A stretch of DNA of 8,454 nucleotides from DATMXS01 sp050260275 (GTDB taxonomy: Bacteria; Acidobacteriota; Terriglobia; Bryobacterales; Bryobacteraceae), in contig JBLNBX010000254.1 in the NCBI GenBank assembly GCA_050260275.1, positions 1 through 8,454 on the forward strand, given 5' to 3'. The notes below the pieces were generated by a model. The model did not search any database. It saw only the letters and a list, made by a program, of their open reading frames with translations, and had not been told where the DNA came from. A program made the translations under genes and the position numbers. Below are positions 1-8,454 of this stretch, piece by piece (position 1 is the stretch's first letter; each line of letters opens with the position of its first letter).

Positions 1-939
1 GTGAATGCCGAAGACCGCGACCGCAACCGCGATCGCCAGCTCGAAGTTGTTGCTGGCAGCGGTGAACGACAGCGTCGCGGTCTTCGGGTAATCCGCACCG
101 AACCTGCGCCCCATCCAGAACGACGCCAGGAACATCACCACAAAGTAGATCAGCAGCGGAACGGCGATGCGTACGACGTCCAGCGGAAGCCGCACGATGT
201 AGTCGCCCTTGAGCGAGAACATCACGACGATAGTGAACAGCAATGCGATCAGCGTGACCGGGCTGATGCGGGGGATGAACTTCCGCTCGTACCATTCGCG
301 ACCGCGCGCGCGGATCAGCGCGAAGCGCGTGAACATCCCTCCGAGGAACGGAATTCCCAGGTAGATGAACACGCTGCGGGCGATCTGGCCGATCGAGACG
401 TCAACCGCGGTGCCGGCCAGCCCGAACCACTCCGGAAGCACGGTGACGAACACCCAGGCGTACACGGAGTAGAACAGCACCTGGAATACGGAGTTGAAGG
501 CCACCAGCCCCGCAGCGTACTCCGAATCGCCCCCCGCCAGCTCGTTCCAGACGATTACCATCGCGATGCAGCGCGCCAGGCCAATCATGATCAGCCCGGT
601 CATGTACTCCGGATACCCGCGCAGGAACACGATCGCGAGGGCGAACATCAGCACCGGTCCCACCAGCCAGTTCTGCGCCAGCGAGAGCGTTAGCACCTTG
701 CGGTTCCGGAACACCTCGCCCATCTCCTCGTAGCGCACCTTCGCGAGCGGCGGGTACATCATGAGGATCAACCCCACAGCGATGGGGATGGAGGTGGTTC
801 CGGCCTGCATCCGCGAGATCACGCCCACTGCGCCCGGCAGCGCGTAACCGGCCAGCACTCCGGCCGCCATCGCCAGGAAGATCCAAAGCGTGAGGTATCG
901 GTCGAGGAACGAGAGGCGCTTTGTCGCAGCCGCTGCCAT
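1..939 (-). CDS. acr3: ACR3-family arsenite efflux permease (3' end cut by window edge)
   Basis: Inner-membrane secondary transporter that exports arsenite, As(III), driven by the proton motive force (family knowledge). The visible 313 residues are strongly hydrophobic, with about eight or nine membrane segments. The ACR3 hallmark GLARCIAMVIVWNELAGG (residues 120-137) is present, and its Cys124 aligns with the essential thiolate Cys129 of the Alkaliphilus Acr3. A second hallmark, SFTAASNNFELAIA, carries Glu300, matching the essential Glu305 of that protein. Family members run about 350-370 residues, so some 40-50 C-terminal residues lie beyond base 1. The ATG at 939 is preceded by GAGGA about 10 bases upstream. 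It lies 33 bases after the enolase-superfamily gene on the same strand with no obvious terminator between, so the two are probably co-transcribed. No arsR or arsC is seen here; they may lie past the edge. The family call is very secure; the substrate is inferred from the family. Confidence 0.95.
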   Translation of the reverse strand, partial: MAAAATKRLSFLDRYLTLWIFLAMAAGVLAGYALPGAVGVISRMQAGTTSIPIAVGLILMMYPPLAKVRYEEMGEVFRNRKVLTLSLAQNWLVGPVLMFALAIVFLRGYPEYMTGLIMIGLARCIAMVIVWNELAGGDSEYAAGLVAFNSVFQVLFYSVYAWVFVTVLPEWFGLAGTAVDVSIGQIARSVFIYLGIPFLGGMFTRFALIRARGREWYERKFIPRISPVTLIALLFTIVVMFSLKGDYIVRLPLDVVRIAVPLLIYFVVMFLASFWMGRRFGADYPKTATLSFTAASNNFELAIAVAVAVFGIH

Positions 940-972
940 ATTTCGATTATCCTCGAAGTATCGGCCCGCTGT

Positions 973-2253
973 CTAGAGCGCTCCGCGCACGATCGCCTGT
1001 TTTTCGACCATGTCCGGGTCCAGCGAAATGCCGAATCCCGGGCGCTCCGGCAAAGCGATGCGGCCCTTCTCGACCACGAGCGGCTCCTTCTCGAAGAAGT
1101 GATAGGACTGCATTTTGATGATGAGATCCTCCACCATCGGGCACGTCATCGGCGATTGACTGGCGACGACGTGAACCGCCGTATGCATGCTGTGGCCGTG
1201 CGGCACGACGTGCACGTCGTATACGGAAGCCAGCGCGCATATCTTCACAAGCTCGCTCACGCCGCCGCACCACTCCGGGTCGCACTGAATCACGTTCAGC
1301 GCGCCCGCGCTCAGGTACCGCTGCGCCTCCCAGCGGTTGTAGATGTGCTCGCCCGACGCCACCGGGATCGTCGTTGCCCGCCGAAGCTCTGCGAAGCTGG
1401 CGATCTTGTCCGGGGAGAACGCCTCCTCAATCCAGCGTGGCCGGTACTGCTCGACCTGCTTGGCCCACGCGATCGCGTAGTTGAGGTCCCAGGCCATGTA
1501 GGCGTCGAACATCAGATCGGCGTCGTCGCCGGCCGCCTCGCGCACGTTCTTCACCAGTTCCACGTTCTGTCTGAAGCCATCCGCTCCGCTGCCGGGGCCG
1601 TAGGCCAGAAACCACTTTTGCATGCGGAAACCGGCTTTCTTGAGCTCGACGGCTCGCGCCCGGGCCGCCGCCGGCTCGACGGAGTAGCCGAGCGTGCTCC
1701 CGTATACCTCCACGAACGGCCGCGTCGGCCCGCCGAGCAGCCGGTACACCGGCTGGTTGAAATACCGCCCGCGCAGGTCCCAGAGAGTGTTGTCCACGGC
1801 GCTGATGGCCATCATGAAGTGGCCCGTGCGCGCGTGCCGGTTCAGCCGGTACATCTGATCCCACAGCGCCTCTATCGCAAGCGGGTCTTTGCCGATGAGG
1901 AACCGGGCGAGTTGCTGATCAACTACGATGGCGGCCTCCTTGTCGATCGGGCCGTAAAACCCGTCCAGTCCGGCATCGGTTCTGATCTTCAGATATAGAG
2001 CGCTGATGGGAGCGAGCGCCTTCTGCGGGGCCGGGTTGTCGCGGTACGGAGCCGGCCGCCGCTCGTCATAGATGTGTATGGCCTGCGCCTGGTACTGAGC
2101 GTTGATTCCGCGGACGGTCTCGTGCCGGCCATCTACACGCCAAATCTCGACGGCGCTGATCTTGAGCCGGCCGTTAGGACGGTTCGAAGGGGACTGTGCG
2201 GCCTCGAGAGCTGGCGCGGCAAGCGTCGCGCCAAGGAACGTTCGTCTGCGCAT
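973..2253 (-). CDS. Enolase-superfamily (mandelate racemase/sugar-acid dehydratase type) enzyme with Tat-like leader
   Basis: A 426-residue protein of the MR/muconate-lactonizing group, which abstracts a proton alpha to a carboxylate using Mg2+. The N-terminus MRRRTFLGATLAAPALEA looks like a twin-arginine signal: arginines 2-4, then a short hydrophobic stretch. An N-terminal capping domain covers about residues 30-165, followed by the barrel. Likely metal ligands are Asp250 (FDAYMAWD), Glu276 (WIEEAF) and Glu302 (ASGEH). Lys213 (MQKWF) and the pair Asp325/His352 (QCDPEWCGG; VVPHGHS) fit the two catalytic sites of MR-type enzymes. The KWF..YGPGSG block recalls L-rhamnonate- and galactonate-type dehydratases, but the substrate cannot be fixed from sequence. 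It starts 57 bases after ispF and is followed 33 bases later by the ACR3 permease. The ATG at 2253 has only a weak ribosome site. Export is predicted, not shown. The superfamily is sure; the reaction is not. Confidence 0.9.
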   Translation of the reverse strand: MRRRTFLGATLAAPALEAAQSPSNRPNGRLKISAVEIWRVDGRHETVRGINAQYQAQAIHIYDERRPAPYRDNPAPQKALAPISALYLKIRTDAGLDGFYGPIDKEAAIVVDQQLARFLIGKDPLAIEALWDQMYRLNRHARTGHFMMAISAVDNTLWDLRGRYFNQPVYRLLGGPTRPFVEVYGSTLGYSVEPAAARARAVELKKAGFRMQKWFLAYGPGSGADGFRQNVELVKNVREAAGDDADLMFDAYMAWDLNYAIAWAKQVEQYRPRWIEEAFSPDKIASFAELRRATTIPVASGEHIYNRWEAQRYLSAGALNVIQCDPEWCGGVSELVKICALASVYDVHVVPHGHSMHTAVHVVASQSPMTCPMVEDLIIKMQSYHFFEKEPLVVEKGRIALPERPGFGISLDPDMVEKQAIVRGAL

Positions 2254-2310
2254 TCCAGGATTGTACGCGAGTGGCGGCCGGCCGCGGGGTGCGCCGCCGC
2301 TCCGGGCGGT

Positions 2311-2796
2311 TCAAGACGCCGCTACGAGTGTAACGACAGCCTGGGCCTCTGCAGACCGGCCTTCTCCAACCGGGCCGAGCCTCTCCGCTGTCTTGAACTT
2401 CACGGAAACGCAGTCCAGGGGCAGATCCATCACCTCGGACAGCTTGCGGCGGATCGCATCGCGACAGTCCTTCAGCTTCGGCCTCTCCAGGATGACGTTG
2501 GCATCGACGTTCGCCACCACGTAGCCGCGCTCGCGCGCGAGCGCCAGGGCGTGACGCAGGAACACCAGGCTGTCGGCGCCCTTCCAGCGCGGGTCGCTGT
2601 CGGGGAAGTGCATGCCGATGTCTCCGAGCGCGGCAGCGCCGAGCACGGCGTCCGTTATCGCATGCGCCAGGATATCGGCGTCGGAGTGCCCTTCGAGGCC
2701 AAACTCGGATTCTATCCGCACGCCGCCCAGCATCAGCGCGCGTCCGGGCGCGAGGCGGTGCACGTCCCAGCCTATGCCGCAGCGGTGGCGAGTCAC
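2311..2796 (-). CDS. ispF: 2-C-methyl-D-erythritol 2,4-cyclodiphosphate synthase
   Basis: Cytosolic trimeric enzyme of the MEP isoprenoid pathway. It converts CDP-methylerythritol 2-phosphate to the cyclic diphosphate, releasing CMP. At 161 residues it has normal family length. Zn ligands are Asp11 and His13 (GWDVHRL) and His45 (GHSDADILAHAITDA), matching D8, H10 and H42 of E. coli IspF. GDIGMHFPDSDP (58-69) and the segment after VKFKTAERLG are also typical in place. The start is a GTG at 2796 overlapping the ispD stop (GTGA, four bases), which implies translational coupling. ATG alternatives further in would delete the Zn site. An oddity is that the central-cavity motif reads GPVGEGRSAEA (141-151) where E. 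coli has GFTGRGEGIA, so the Phe, Arg and Glu positions hold Pro142, Glu145 and Arg147. Catalytic residues are intact, so the enzyme should work. Confidence 0.97.
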   Translation of the reverse strand: MTRHRCGIGWDVHRLAPGRALMLGGVRIESEFGLEGHSDADILAHAITDAVLGAAALGDIGMHFPDSDPRWKGADSLVFLRHALALARERGYVVANVDANVILERPKLKDCRDAIRRKLSEVMDLPLDCVSVKFKTAERLGPVGEGRSAEAQAVVTLVAAS

Positions 2797-3518
2797 TTTG
2801 CCTGTGTTTGCGCTGCTTCCTCCGCCAGGAATAGCCGCGCCAGGTCCATGTCCGAAGGCTTGGTGATCTTGATGTTGCGGTCGCTGCCGAGGACCACGGT
2901 GACCTCGGCTTTCTCCAGCCGCTCCACCAGGCTGGACTCGTCCGTGCCGATGTAGCCGTCCTCGCGCGCTTTGGCGAACGCCTCGCGAAGAAGCTCGTAC
3001 CGGAACACCTGCGGCGTCTGCGCGAGGGTGAGCCGCTCGCGCGGTATGGTGGCCGTAACCTTACTCTTCTGCACCTGCTTGACCGTGTCCACCGGAACGA
3101 TGCCGACTATGGCGGCGCCGGTCTCAGCGGCCGTATTGATCACCTTCTCGATAGTTTGCAGGTCGATGAAGGGACGCACGGCATCGTGCACCGCAACGAG
3201 GTCTGTGCCGGGCTCGATCGTAGCCAGCGCGTTCTCGACGGACTGCTGGCGCGAGTTGCCACCCTCGACAACCCGCACGGGCTTTGGAAACCGGTTTTGC
3301 TCGATGAGTTCGCGAACCCAGTTCATGTCCTCCGGCCGCAGGGCCACGACGATCTCGTGGACCTGGGGTGCGGCGACGAACTTCCGTATGGTGTGCAGAA
3401 GAATGGGGGAGCCGTCCAGCAACATGAATTGCTTGCGGCTGGTGCCGGTCTTTTCGGCGGGGCTGCGCCCCATGCGGGTACCCATGCCCGCGGCAGGCAA
3501 AATAACGGCAACTTTCAT
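2793..3518 (-). CDS. ispD: 2-C-methyl-D-erythritol 4-phosphate cytidylyltransferase
   Basis: MEP-pathway enzyme that joins CTP and methylerythritol 4-phosphate to give CDP-methylerythritol and pyrophosphate; cytosolic. The 241 residues contain the nucleotide-binding loop PAAGMGTRMG (8-17) and RKQF with Lys29. They also contain EGGNSRQQSV (85-94), VAVHDAVRPF (108-117), the PVDTVK stretch (142-147), Arg160 in TIPRERL, QTPQVF (167-172) and the C-terminal block from GSDRNIKITKPSDMDLA (211-227). Between RM and KQ it has about seven more residues than E. coli IspD (GRSPAEKTGTSR), which lengthens the mobile loop over the active site. The ATG at 3518 has GGGA about eight bases upstream. The stop overlaps the ispF start, so the two pathway steps are made together. 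It lies 78 bases after the PIN-TRAM gene on the same strand; the gap has a small GC hairpin near 3549-3559 but no clear terminator. Confidence 0.97.
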   Translation of the reverse strand: MKVAVILPAAGMGTRMGRSPAEKTGTSRKQFMLLDGSPILLHTIRKFVAAPQVHEIVVALRPEDMNWVRELIEQNRFPKPVRVVEGGNSRQQSVENALATIEPGTDLVAVHDAVRPFIDLQTIEKVINTAAETGAAIVGIVPVDTVKQVQKSKVTATIPRERLTLAQTPQVFRYELLREAFAKAREDGYIGTDESSLVERLEKAEVTVVLGSDRNIKITKPSDMDLARLFLAEEAAQTQAK

Positions 3519-3596
3519 GAGGTGGTCCCGTCCGGGCGTTCAAACGACGGCGAACGCCGGAACAACGATTCTAACAGGCCCATGGGGTAGTCCCGA

Positions 3597-4700
3597 TCAA
3601 GCCGAAGAGCCCGGAGCCGAAGACGCGCTGGCGGTCTGCTCGCGGTGCTGCGGCTTCTCGGCTGCGTGCGCCGCCTTGTCGTAAACTGTGTGGACGCGCT
3701 CGTCGAACCGGCCGAAGATCATCTTGCCGGCCGTGGTCTGGAGCACGCTGGTGACGCTGATGTCGATCGTCTTCGATATCATGCGCTTAGCGTTATCCAC
3801 CACGACCATCGTGCCGTCGTCCAGGTAGGCCACTCCCTGGTTGTACTCCTTGCCTTCCTTGAGGATGAACACCCGCATCTGCTCGCCCGGCAGAACGATG
3901 GGCTTCAGCGCATTGGCCAGCTCGTTGATATTCAGCACCTCGACGCCGTGCAACTGCGCCATCTTGTTCAGATTGAAATCGTTGGTGACGATCTTGCACT
4001 TGTACACGCGCGCCAGCTCGATCAGTTTCATATCTACATCGCGCACGTGCGGAAAATCGTCTTCGGTGATCTGAACATTGAGGTGCGCCATCTTCTGCAG
4101 CCGCTGTAGGATATCCAGGCCGCGCCTGCCGCGGTTGCGCTTGAGCGAGTCAGCCGAATCGGCTACCAGTTGAAGCTCGCGCAGGACGAACTGCGGGATG
4201 ACGATCGCGCCATCCAGAAAGCCGGTCTCGGCTATGTCGGCGATGCGCCCGTCAATTATCACGCTGGTGTCGAGAATCTTGAACGCCTGGTTGCCCTGCT
4301 TTTCGCCTCCGAAAGCGCCGCCGAGGGCGCCGAGGTTGAGCATGTCTCCCTTGTTCGCGCCTGTGATCAGCCCCACGTAGGTCATGCAGAAGAGCACCAG
4401 GACTTCCAGGAACGGCAGCGCGGAGTGGCCCTGAAGCGCGCGTTCGAGCACCATCGACATGAGAAACGCGCCCGCTATGCCGAGCGTGGACCCGGCCACG
4501 GCGCCTATCAGCCGCTTCAGGCTGACTTCCCTCACGCGCGACTCAAAGTATATGATCCCGAAACCAGCGGCCAAGCCTGCCAGCGCTCCCGCCGGACCGG
4601 CCGCCCAGGGCTCCACTAAGCCCCGGAACGGGGTGAGCCAATAACCGGCGATCCCAACCAGAACTACGAAAAGGCCGCGAATGATACCGACATTAGTCAT
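3597..4700 (-). CDS. YacL-type membrane PIN-TRAM domain protein
   Basis: A 367-residue protein with three parts. First is a membrane anchor of about four helices (roughly residues 5-25, 36-52, 63-85, 96-115). Second is a PIN nuclease-like domain (about 141-260). Third is a TRAM RNA-binding domain (about 268-332). A low-complexity Ala/Ser/Gln tail ends the protein. The PIN acidic residues are all visible: Asp144 (LDTSVIIDGR), Glu175 (FVLREL), Asp196 (RRGLDIL), Asp223 and Asp241 (VTNDFNLNK). The domain architecture matches B. subtilis YacL, which also lies just upstream of ispD and ispF. The pairing is therefore conserved across phyla, though its meaning is unknown. The likely role is a membrane-attached ribonuclease or RNA-binding factor; the target is unknown. 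The ATG at 4700 is preceded by AAGGA about 10 bases upstream. The leader contains a strong hairpin (4738-4774) and a possible -10 box (4825-4830). Confidence 0.93.
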   Translation of the reverse strand: MTNVGIIRGLFVVLVGIAGYWLTPFRGLVEPWAAGPAGALAGLAAGFGIIYFESRVREVSLKRLIGAVAGSTLGIAGAFLMSMVLERALQGHSALPFLEVLVLFCMTYVGLITGANKGDMLNLGALGGAFGGEKQGNQAFKILDTSVIIDGRIADIAETGFLDGAIVIPQFVLRELQLVADSADSLKRNRGRRGLDILQRLQKMAHLNVQITEDDFPHVRDVDMKLIELARVYKCKIVTNDFNLNKMAQLHGVEVLNINELANALKPIVLPGEQMRVFILKEGKEYNQGVAYLDDGTMVVVDNAKRMISKTIDISVTSVLQTTAGKMIFGRFDERVHTVYDKAAHAAEKPQHREQTASASSAPGSSA

Positions 4701-4737
4701 CAGAGTCCGTCCTTACGCACGGGTTCTCGTTCGCACT

Positions 4738-4774
4738 CTCCGGCAAAGTAAACCTATCCCTTTGCGCGCCGGAG
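4738..4774 (-). promoter_or_regulatory. Strong hairpin in the leader of the PIN-TRAM gene
   Basis: In the minus-strand RNA, CTCCGG (4774-4769) pairs perfectly with CCGGAG (4743-4738). CAAAG (4764-4760) pairs with CTTTG (4748-4744). Only one arm has a four-base bulge (CGCG, 4768-4765), and the loop is GGATAGGTTTA. This makes 11 base pairs about 37 bases before the ATG at 4700 and about 45 bases after the likely transcription start. No T-run follows it, so it is not a typical intrinsic terminator. It may be a leader control element or an mRNA-stabilising stem. The inverted repeat is seen directly; the function is inference. Confidence 0.45.
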
Positions 4775-4824
4775 CAGCGGCCCGGGAGTTATGAAAAAAC
4801 ACTAATCCTAAAACCAGCGGGTCG

Positions 4825-4830
4825 AGTATA
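4825..4830 (-). promoter_or_regulatory. Possible -10 box for PIN-TRAM/ispD/ispF
   Basis: TATACT on the minus strand matches TATAAT at five of six bases and sits in the AT-richest part of the 278-base gap (about 4790-4850). No good -35 hexamer stands 16-18 bases upstream (the 17-base position reads TGGTAT), so support is partial. Transcription would start near 4818 and give a leader of about 118 bases that includes the hairpin at 4738-4774. Confidence 0.3.
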
Positions 4831-4861
4831 TCACTATTCGCCGAAGGATACCACGGGAAAC

Positions 4862-4900
4862 CCGGAATGAGACGTGTCTCCGGCCCGGGAACCTTCCGGG
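4862..4900. repeat. Two adjacent short inverted repeats between the RRM and PIN-TRAM genes
   Basis: GAGAC-GT-GTCTC (4869-4880) is a 12-base inverted repeat, flanked by CCGG (4862-4865) and CCGG (4880-4883), which could lengthen the stem with a bulge. Immediately beside it, CCCGG (4884-4888) pairs with CCGGG (4896-4900), extendable by a G-T and an A-T pair. They lie about 80-120 bases past the RRM stop codon and upstream of the possible -10 box. They could end the RRM transcript or bind a regulator. No T-run is present, so a classic terminator is not supported. Confidence 0.3.
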
Positions 4901-4978
4901 TAGATAGAGTATGCGGGGGCTTACTGAATACGATGGCCCGGCCCGGCGTTACTCCGCCGCGGCCGAGCGCAGGCAAGG

Positions 4979-5341
4979 CTAGAGAGCCTTGGCCAGTTCG
5001 GTAGCGAAGGCGCTCTTGGGTTCAGGCTTACCGCGCCTGCCACGCCGTTCGGCGCGATGCGACTTCTCGTCAGCCTTCTGGCCTTTGGGCCGCGGCGGCT
5101 GCGCCGGGTTGGCCCTGAGCAGACGGCCTTCGAGCGGCGCGCGATCGAAGCGGCGGATGATGGCCTGCATCTCTTCCTGATTCGGCGCTTCGATGAAAGC
5201 GAACCCTTTCGATTCCTGCGTCTCGGGATTGCGGATTACCTTAATCGCATCGGCAACCATGCCCTCTGCGGTGAGCCACGATTGGATGTCGTCGGCAGTC
5301 ACCCAGACAGGGAGGTTGCCCAGAAATACGGTAAATGTCAT
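4979..5341 (-). CDS. Small single-RRM RNA-binding protein
   Basis: A 120-residue protein from the ATG at 5341. One RNA-recognition motif fills residues 1-80. The RNP2 strand is FTVFLGNLP near the N-terminus and the RNP1 strand is ESKGFAFIEA near residues 44-53, with the usual aromatic positions (Phe) on the sheet. The remaining 40 residues are a basic, Pro/Lys/Arg-rich tail (KGQKADEKSHRAERRGRRGK), likely disordered and RNA-binding. Bacterial proteins of this kind are small cytosolic RNA binders, often cold- or stress-linked in cyanobacteria; the role here is unknown. A TTG at 5386 would add 15 residues (MLPHNPNQRNDKNQR) of no RRM character. The ATG is preferred because the RRM strand begins right after it, although neither start has a good ribosome site. 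It diverges from valS. The family is sure; the start is uncertain. Confidence 0.88.
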   Translation of the reverse strand: MTFTVFLGNLPVWVTADDIQSWLTAEGMVADAIKVIRNPETQESKGFAFIEAPNQEEMQAIIRRFDRAPLEGRLLRANPAQPPRPKGQKADEKSHRAERRGRRGKPEPKSAFATELAKAL

Positions 5342-5607
5342 TCGCTGGTTCTTGTCGTTCCGTTGATTGGGATTGTGGGGGAGCAAATCGTGGGCGTCCG
5401 TCCAAACTCATTTTAACAAGCATTCGAGGCAGCCGCAAACCGCTGGCGCGACCGGCGGGAGCGATCACGGCCGCGCGGGCCGGCTCAGCCATGTTGGAAT
5501 CCGCTCCGCGGAACACCGGCCCGAACCGGCAAGTCTGCAACCCGAGCCCGGCGGGGGGCCGGTCCTGCTGCCCGGCGCGATCCCGATGCTATGATGGGAA
5601 ATCCCCC
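5342..5607. other. Divergent intergenic region between the RRM gene and valS
   Basis: This stretch of 266 bases separates two genes read in opposite directions. It holds the RRM promoter candidate at 5410-5438. On the valS side there is a TATGAT box at 5590-5595, only 12 bases before the valS ATG and without a recognisable -35, plus the GGGA ribosome site at 5596-5599. The middle (about 5440-5580) is very GC-rich. Although it is open in the valS frame, that extension shows no synthetase homology. No tRNA, T-box-like element or other riboswitch was recognised. Confidence 0.5.
5410..5438 (-). promoter_or_regulatory. Candidate sigma70-type promoter for the RRM gene
   Basis: On the minus strand, TTGCGG (5438-5433) is followed after exactly 17 bases by TAAAAT (5415-5410). 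The -10 matches the consensus at five of six bases and the -35 at its TTG core. Transcription would start near 5403, leaving a leader of about 60 bases to the ATG at 5341, or about 17 bases to the TTG at 5386. It is seen by pattern only, in the divergent region shared with valS. Confidence 0.38.
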
Positions 5608-8285
<2,678 letters not shown>

Positions 8286-8289
<4 letters not shown>

Positions 8290-8454
8290 CTCCCGATTCC
8301 AGATCCTCCGAGATCGACGCCATCGTCCGACGTGCGCTCGATGAGGATATCGGCTCAGGCGATATCACCAGCCAGGCATGTGTGCCCGCCGGGCGCAGCG
8401 CCCAGGGGCGGTTCATCGCCCGTCAGGACCTCGTCGTCGCCGGCATTGAGCTGC
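8286..8454 (+). CDS. nadC: Quinolinate phosphoribosyltransferase (nicotinate-nucleotide pyrophosphorylase), 5' part
   Basis: The first 56 residues of the NAD-synthesis enzyme that turns quinolinate and PRPP into nicotinate mononucleotide, CO2 and pyrophosphate. The conserved N-terminal block LDEDIGSGDITSQ lies at about residues 18-30. It is followed by the usual strand ending in RFIARQDLVVAGIEL, just before the region that in the family continues toward the substrate-binding barrel. Family members are about 280-290 residues, so about four fifths of the gene lies beyond the window. The ATG at 8286 overlaps the valS stop by four bases and has no strong ribosome site of its own, so translation is probably coupled to valS. 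No active-site residue of the barrel is visible yet; the call rests on the N-terminal domain. Confidence 0.9.

Noticed and set aside
1..693. A 230-residue plus-strand frame from the left edge, rich in Arg, Gln, His and Asp
   Set aside because: It is the complement of the ACR3 gene; its composition is typical of a shadow frame and no domain is visible.
1099..1998. A 299-residue plus-strand frame
   Set aside because: It is antisense to the enolase-superfamily gene, whose catalytic residues are all intact, so this is a shadow frame.
2294..2309. CCGCC-loop-GGCGG hairpin after ispF as a terminator
   Set aside because: The stem has only five pairs in very GC-rich DNA and no T-run follows, so it is not distinguishable from background.
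3568..3600. TTGATC and TAGAAT on the minus strand as a promoter before ispD
   Set aside because: The spacing between the two hexamers is 21 bases, too long for a sigma70-type promoter.
4713..4976. An 87-residue minus-strand frame in the gap between the RRM and PIN-TRAM genes
   Set aside because: It begins with TTG, has no domain or good ribosome site, and covers the promoter candidate and hairpins.
5335..5607. A 91-residue N-terminal extension of valS
   Set aside because: The sequence is Arg/Pro/Ser-rich and without synthetase homology, it overlaps the RRM gene start region, and a ribosome site precedes the ATG at 5608.

Overview
The window is GC-rich and densely coded, and it looks like chromosomal DNA of a free-living bacterium. 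The best guess for the lineage is Acidobacteriota, near Solibacter/Bryobacter. That rests on the gene order (membrane PIN-TRAM gene, ispD, ispF; valS followed by nadC), the Tat-type leader on an enolase-superfamily enzyme, and the style of the IspD/IspF sequences. It is inference, not a database result. There are no rRNA or tRNA genes, insertion sequences, CRISPR arrays, integrases or phage genes.

Minus strand, read from right to left (about 5386 down to 1). A small single-RRM RNA-binding protein comes first. Then comes a 278-base gap with small inverted repeats, a possible -10 box and a strong leader hairpin. Next is a four-helix membrane PIN-TRAM protein of the YacL type, then ispD and ispF, which overlap by four bases (GTGA) and encode two steps of the MEP isoprenoid pathway. 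After 57 bases comes a Tat-leader enolase-superfamily enzyme, probably a sugar-acid dehydratase. After another 33 bases comes an ACR3 arsenite efflux permease, cut by the left edge.

Plus strand, right part (5608 to the end). valS encodes valyl-tRNA synthetase. It overlaps by four bases (ATGA) the start of nadC, quinolinate phosphoribosyltransferase, which is cut by the right edge. The RRM gene and valS diverge from a shared intergenic region of about 220-270 bases.

Most of the window is core housekeeping: isoprenoid precursors, tRNA charging and NAD synthesis. The accessory part is the left end, where a predicted exported enolase-superfamily enzyme sits just upstream of an arsenite pump with no arsR or arsC in view. 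I found no convincing new multi-gene system. The points most worth a second look are the leader hairpin of the PIN-TRAM gene, the swapped residues in the IspF central-cavity motif, and the enolase/ACR3 pairing.
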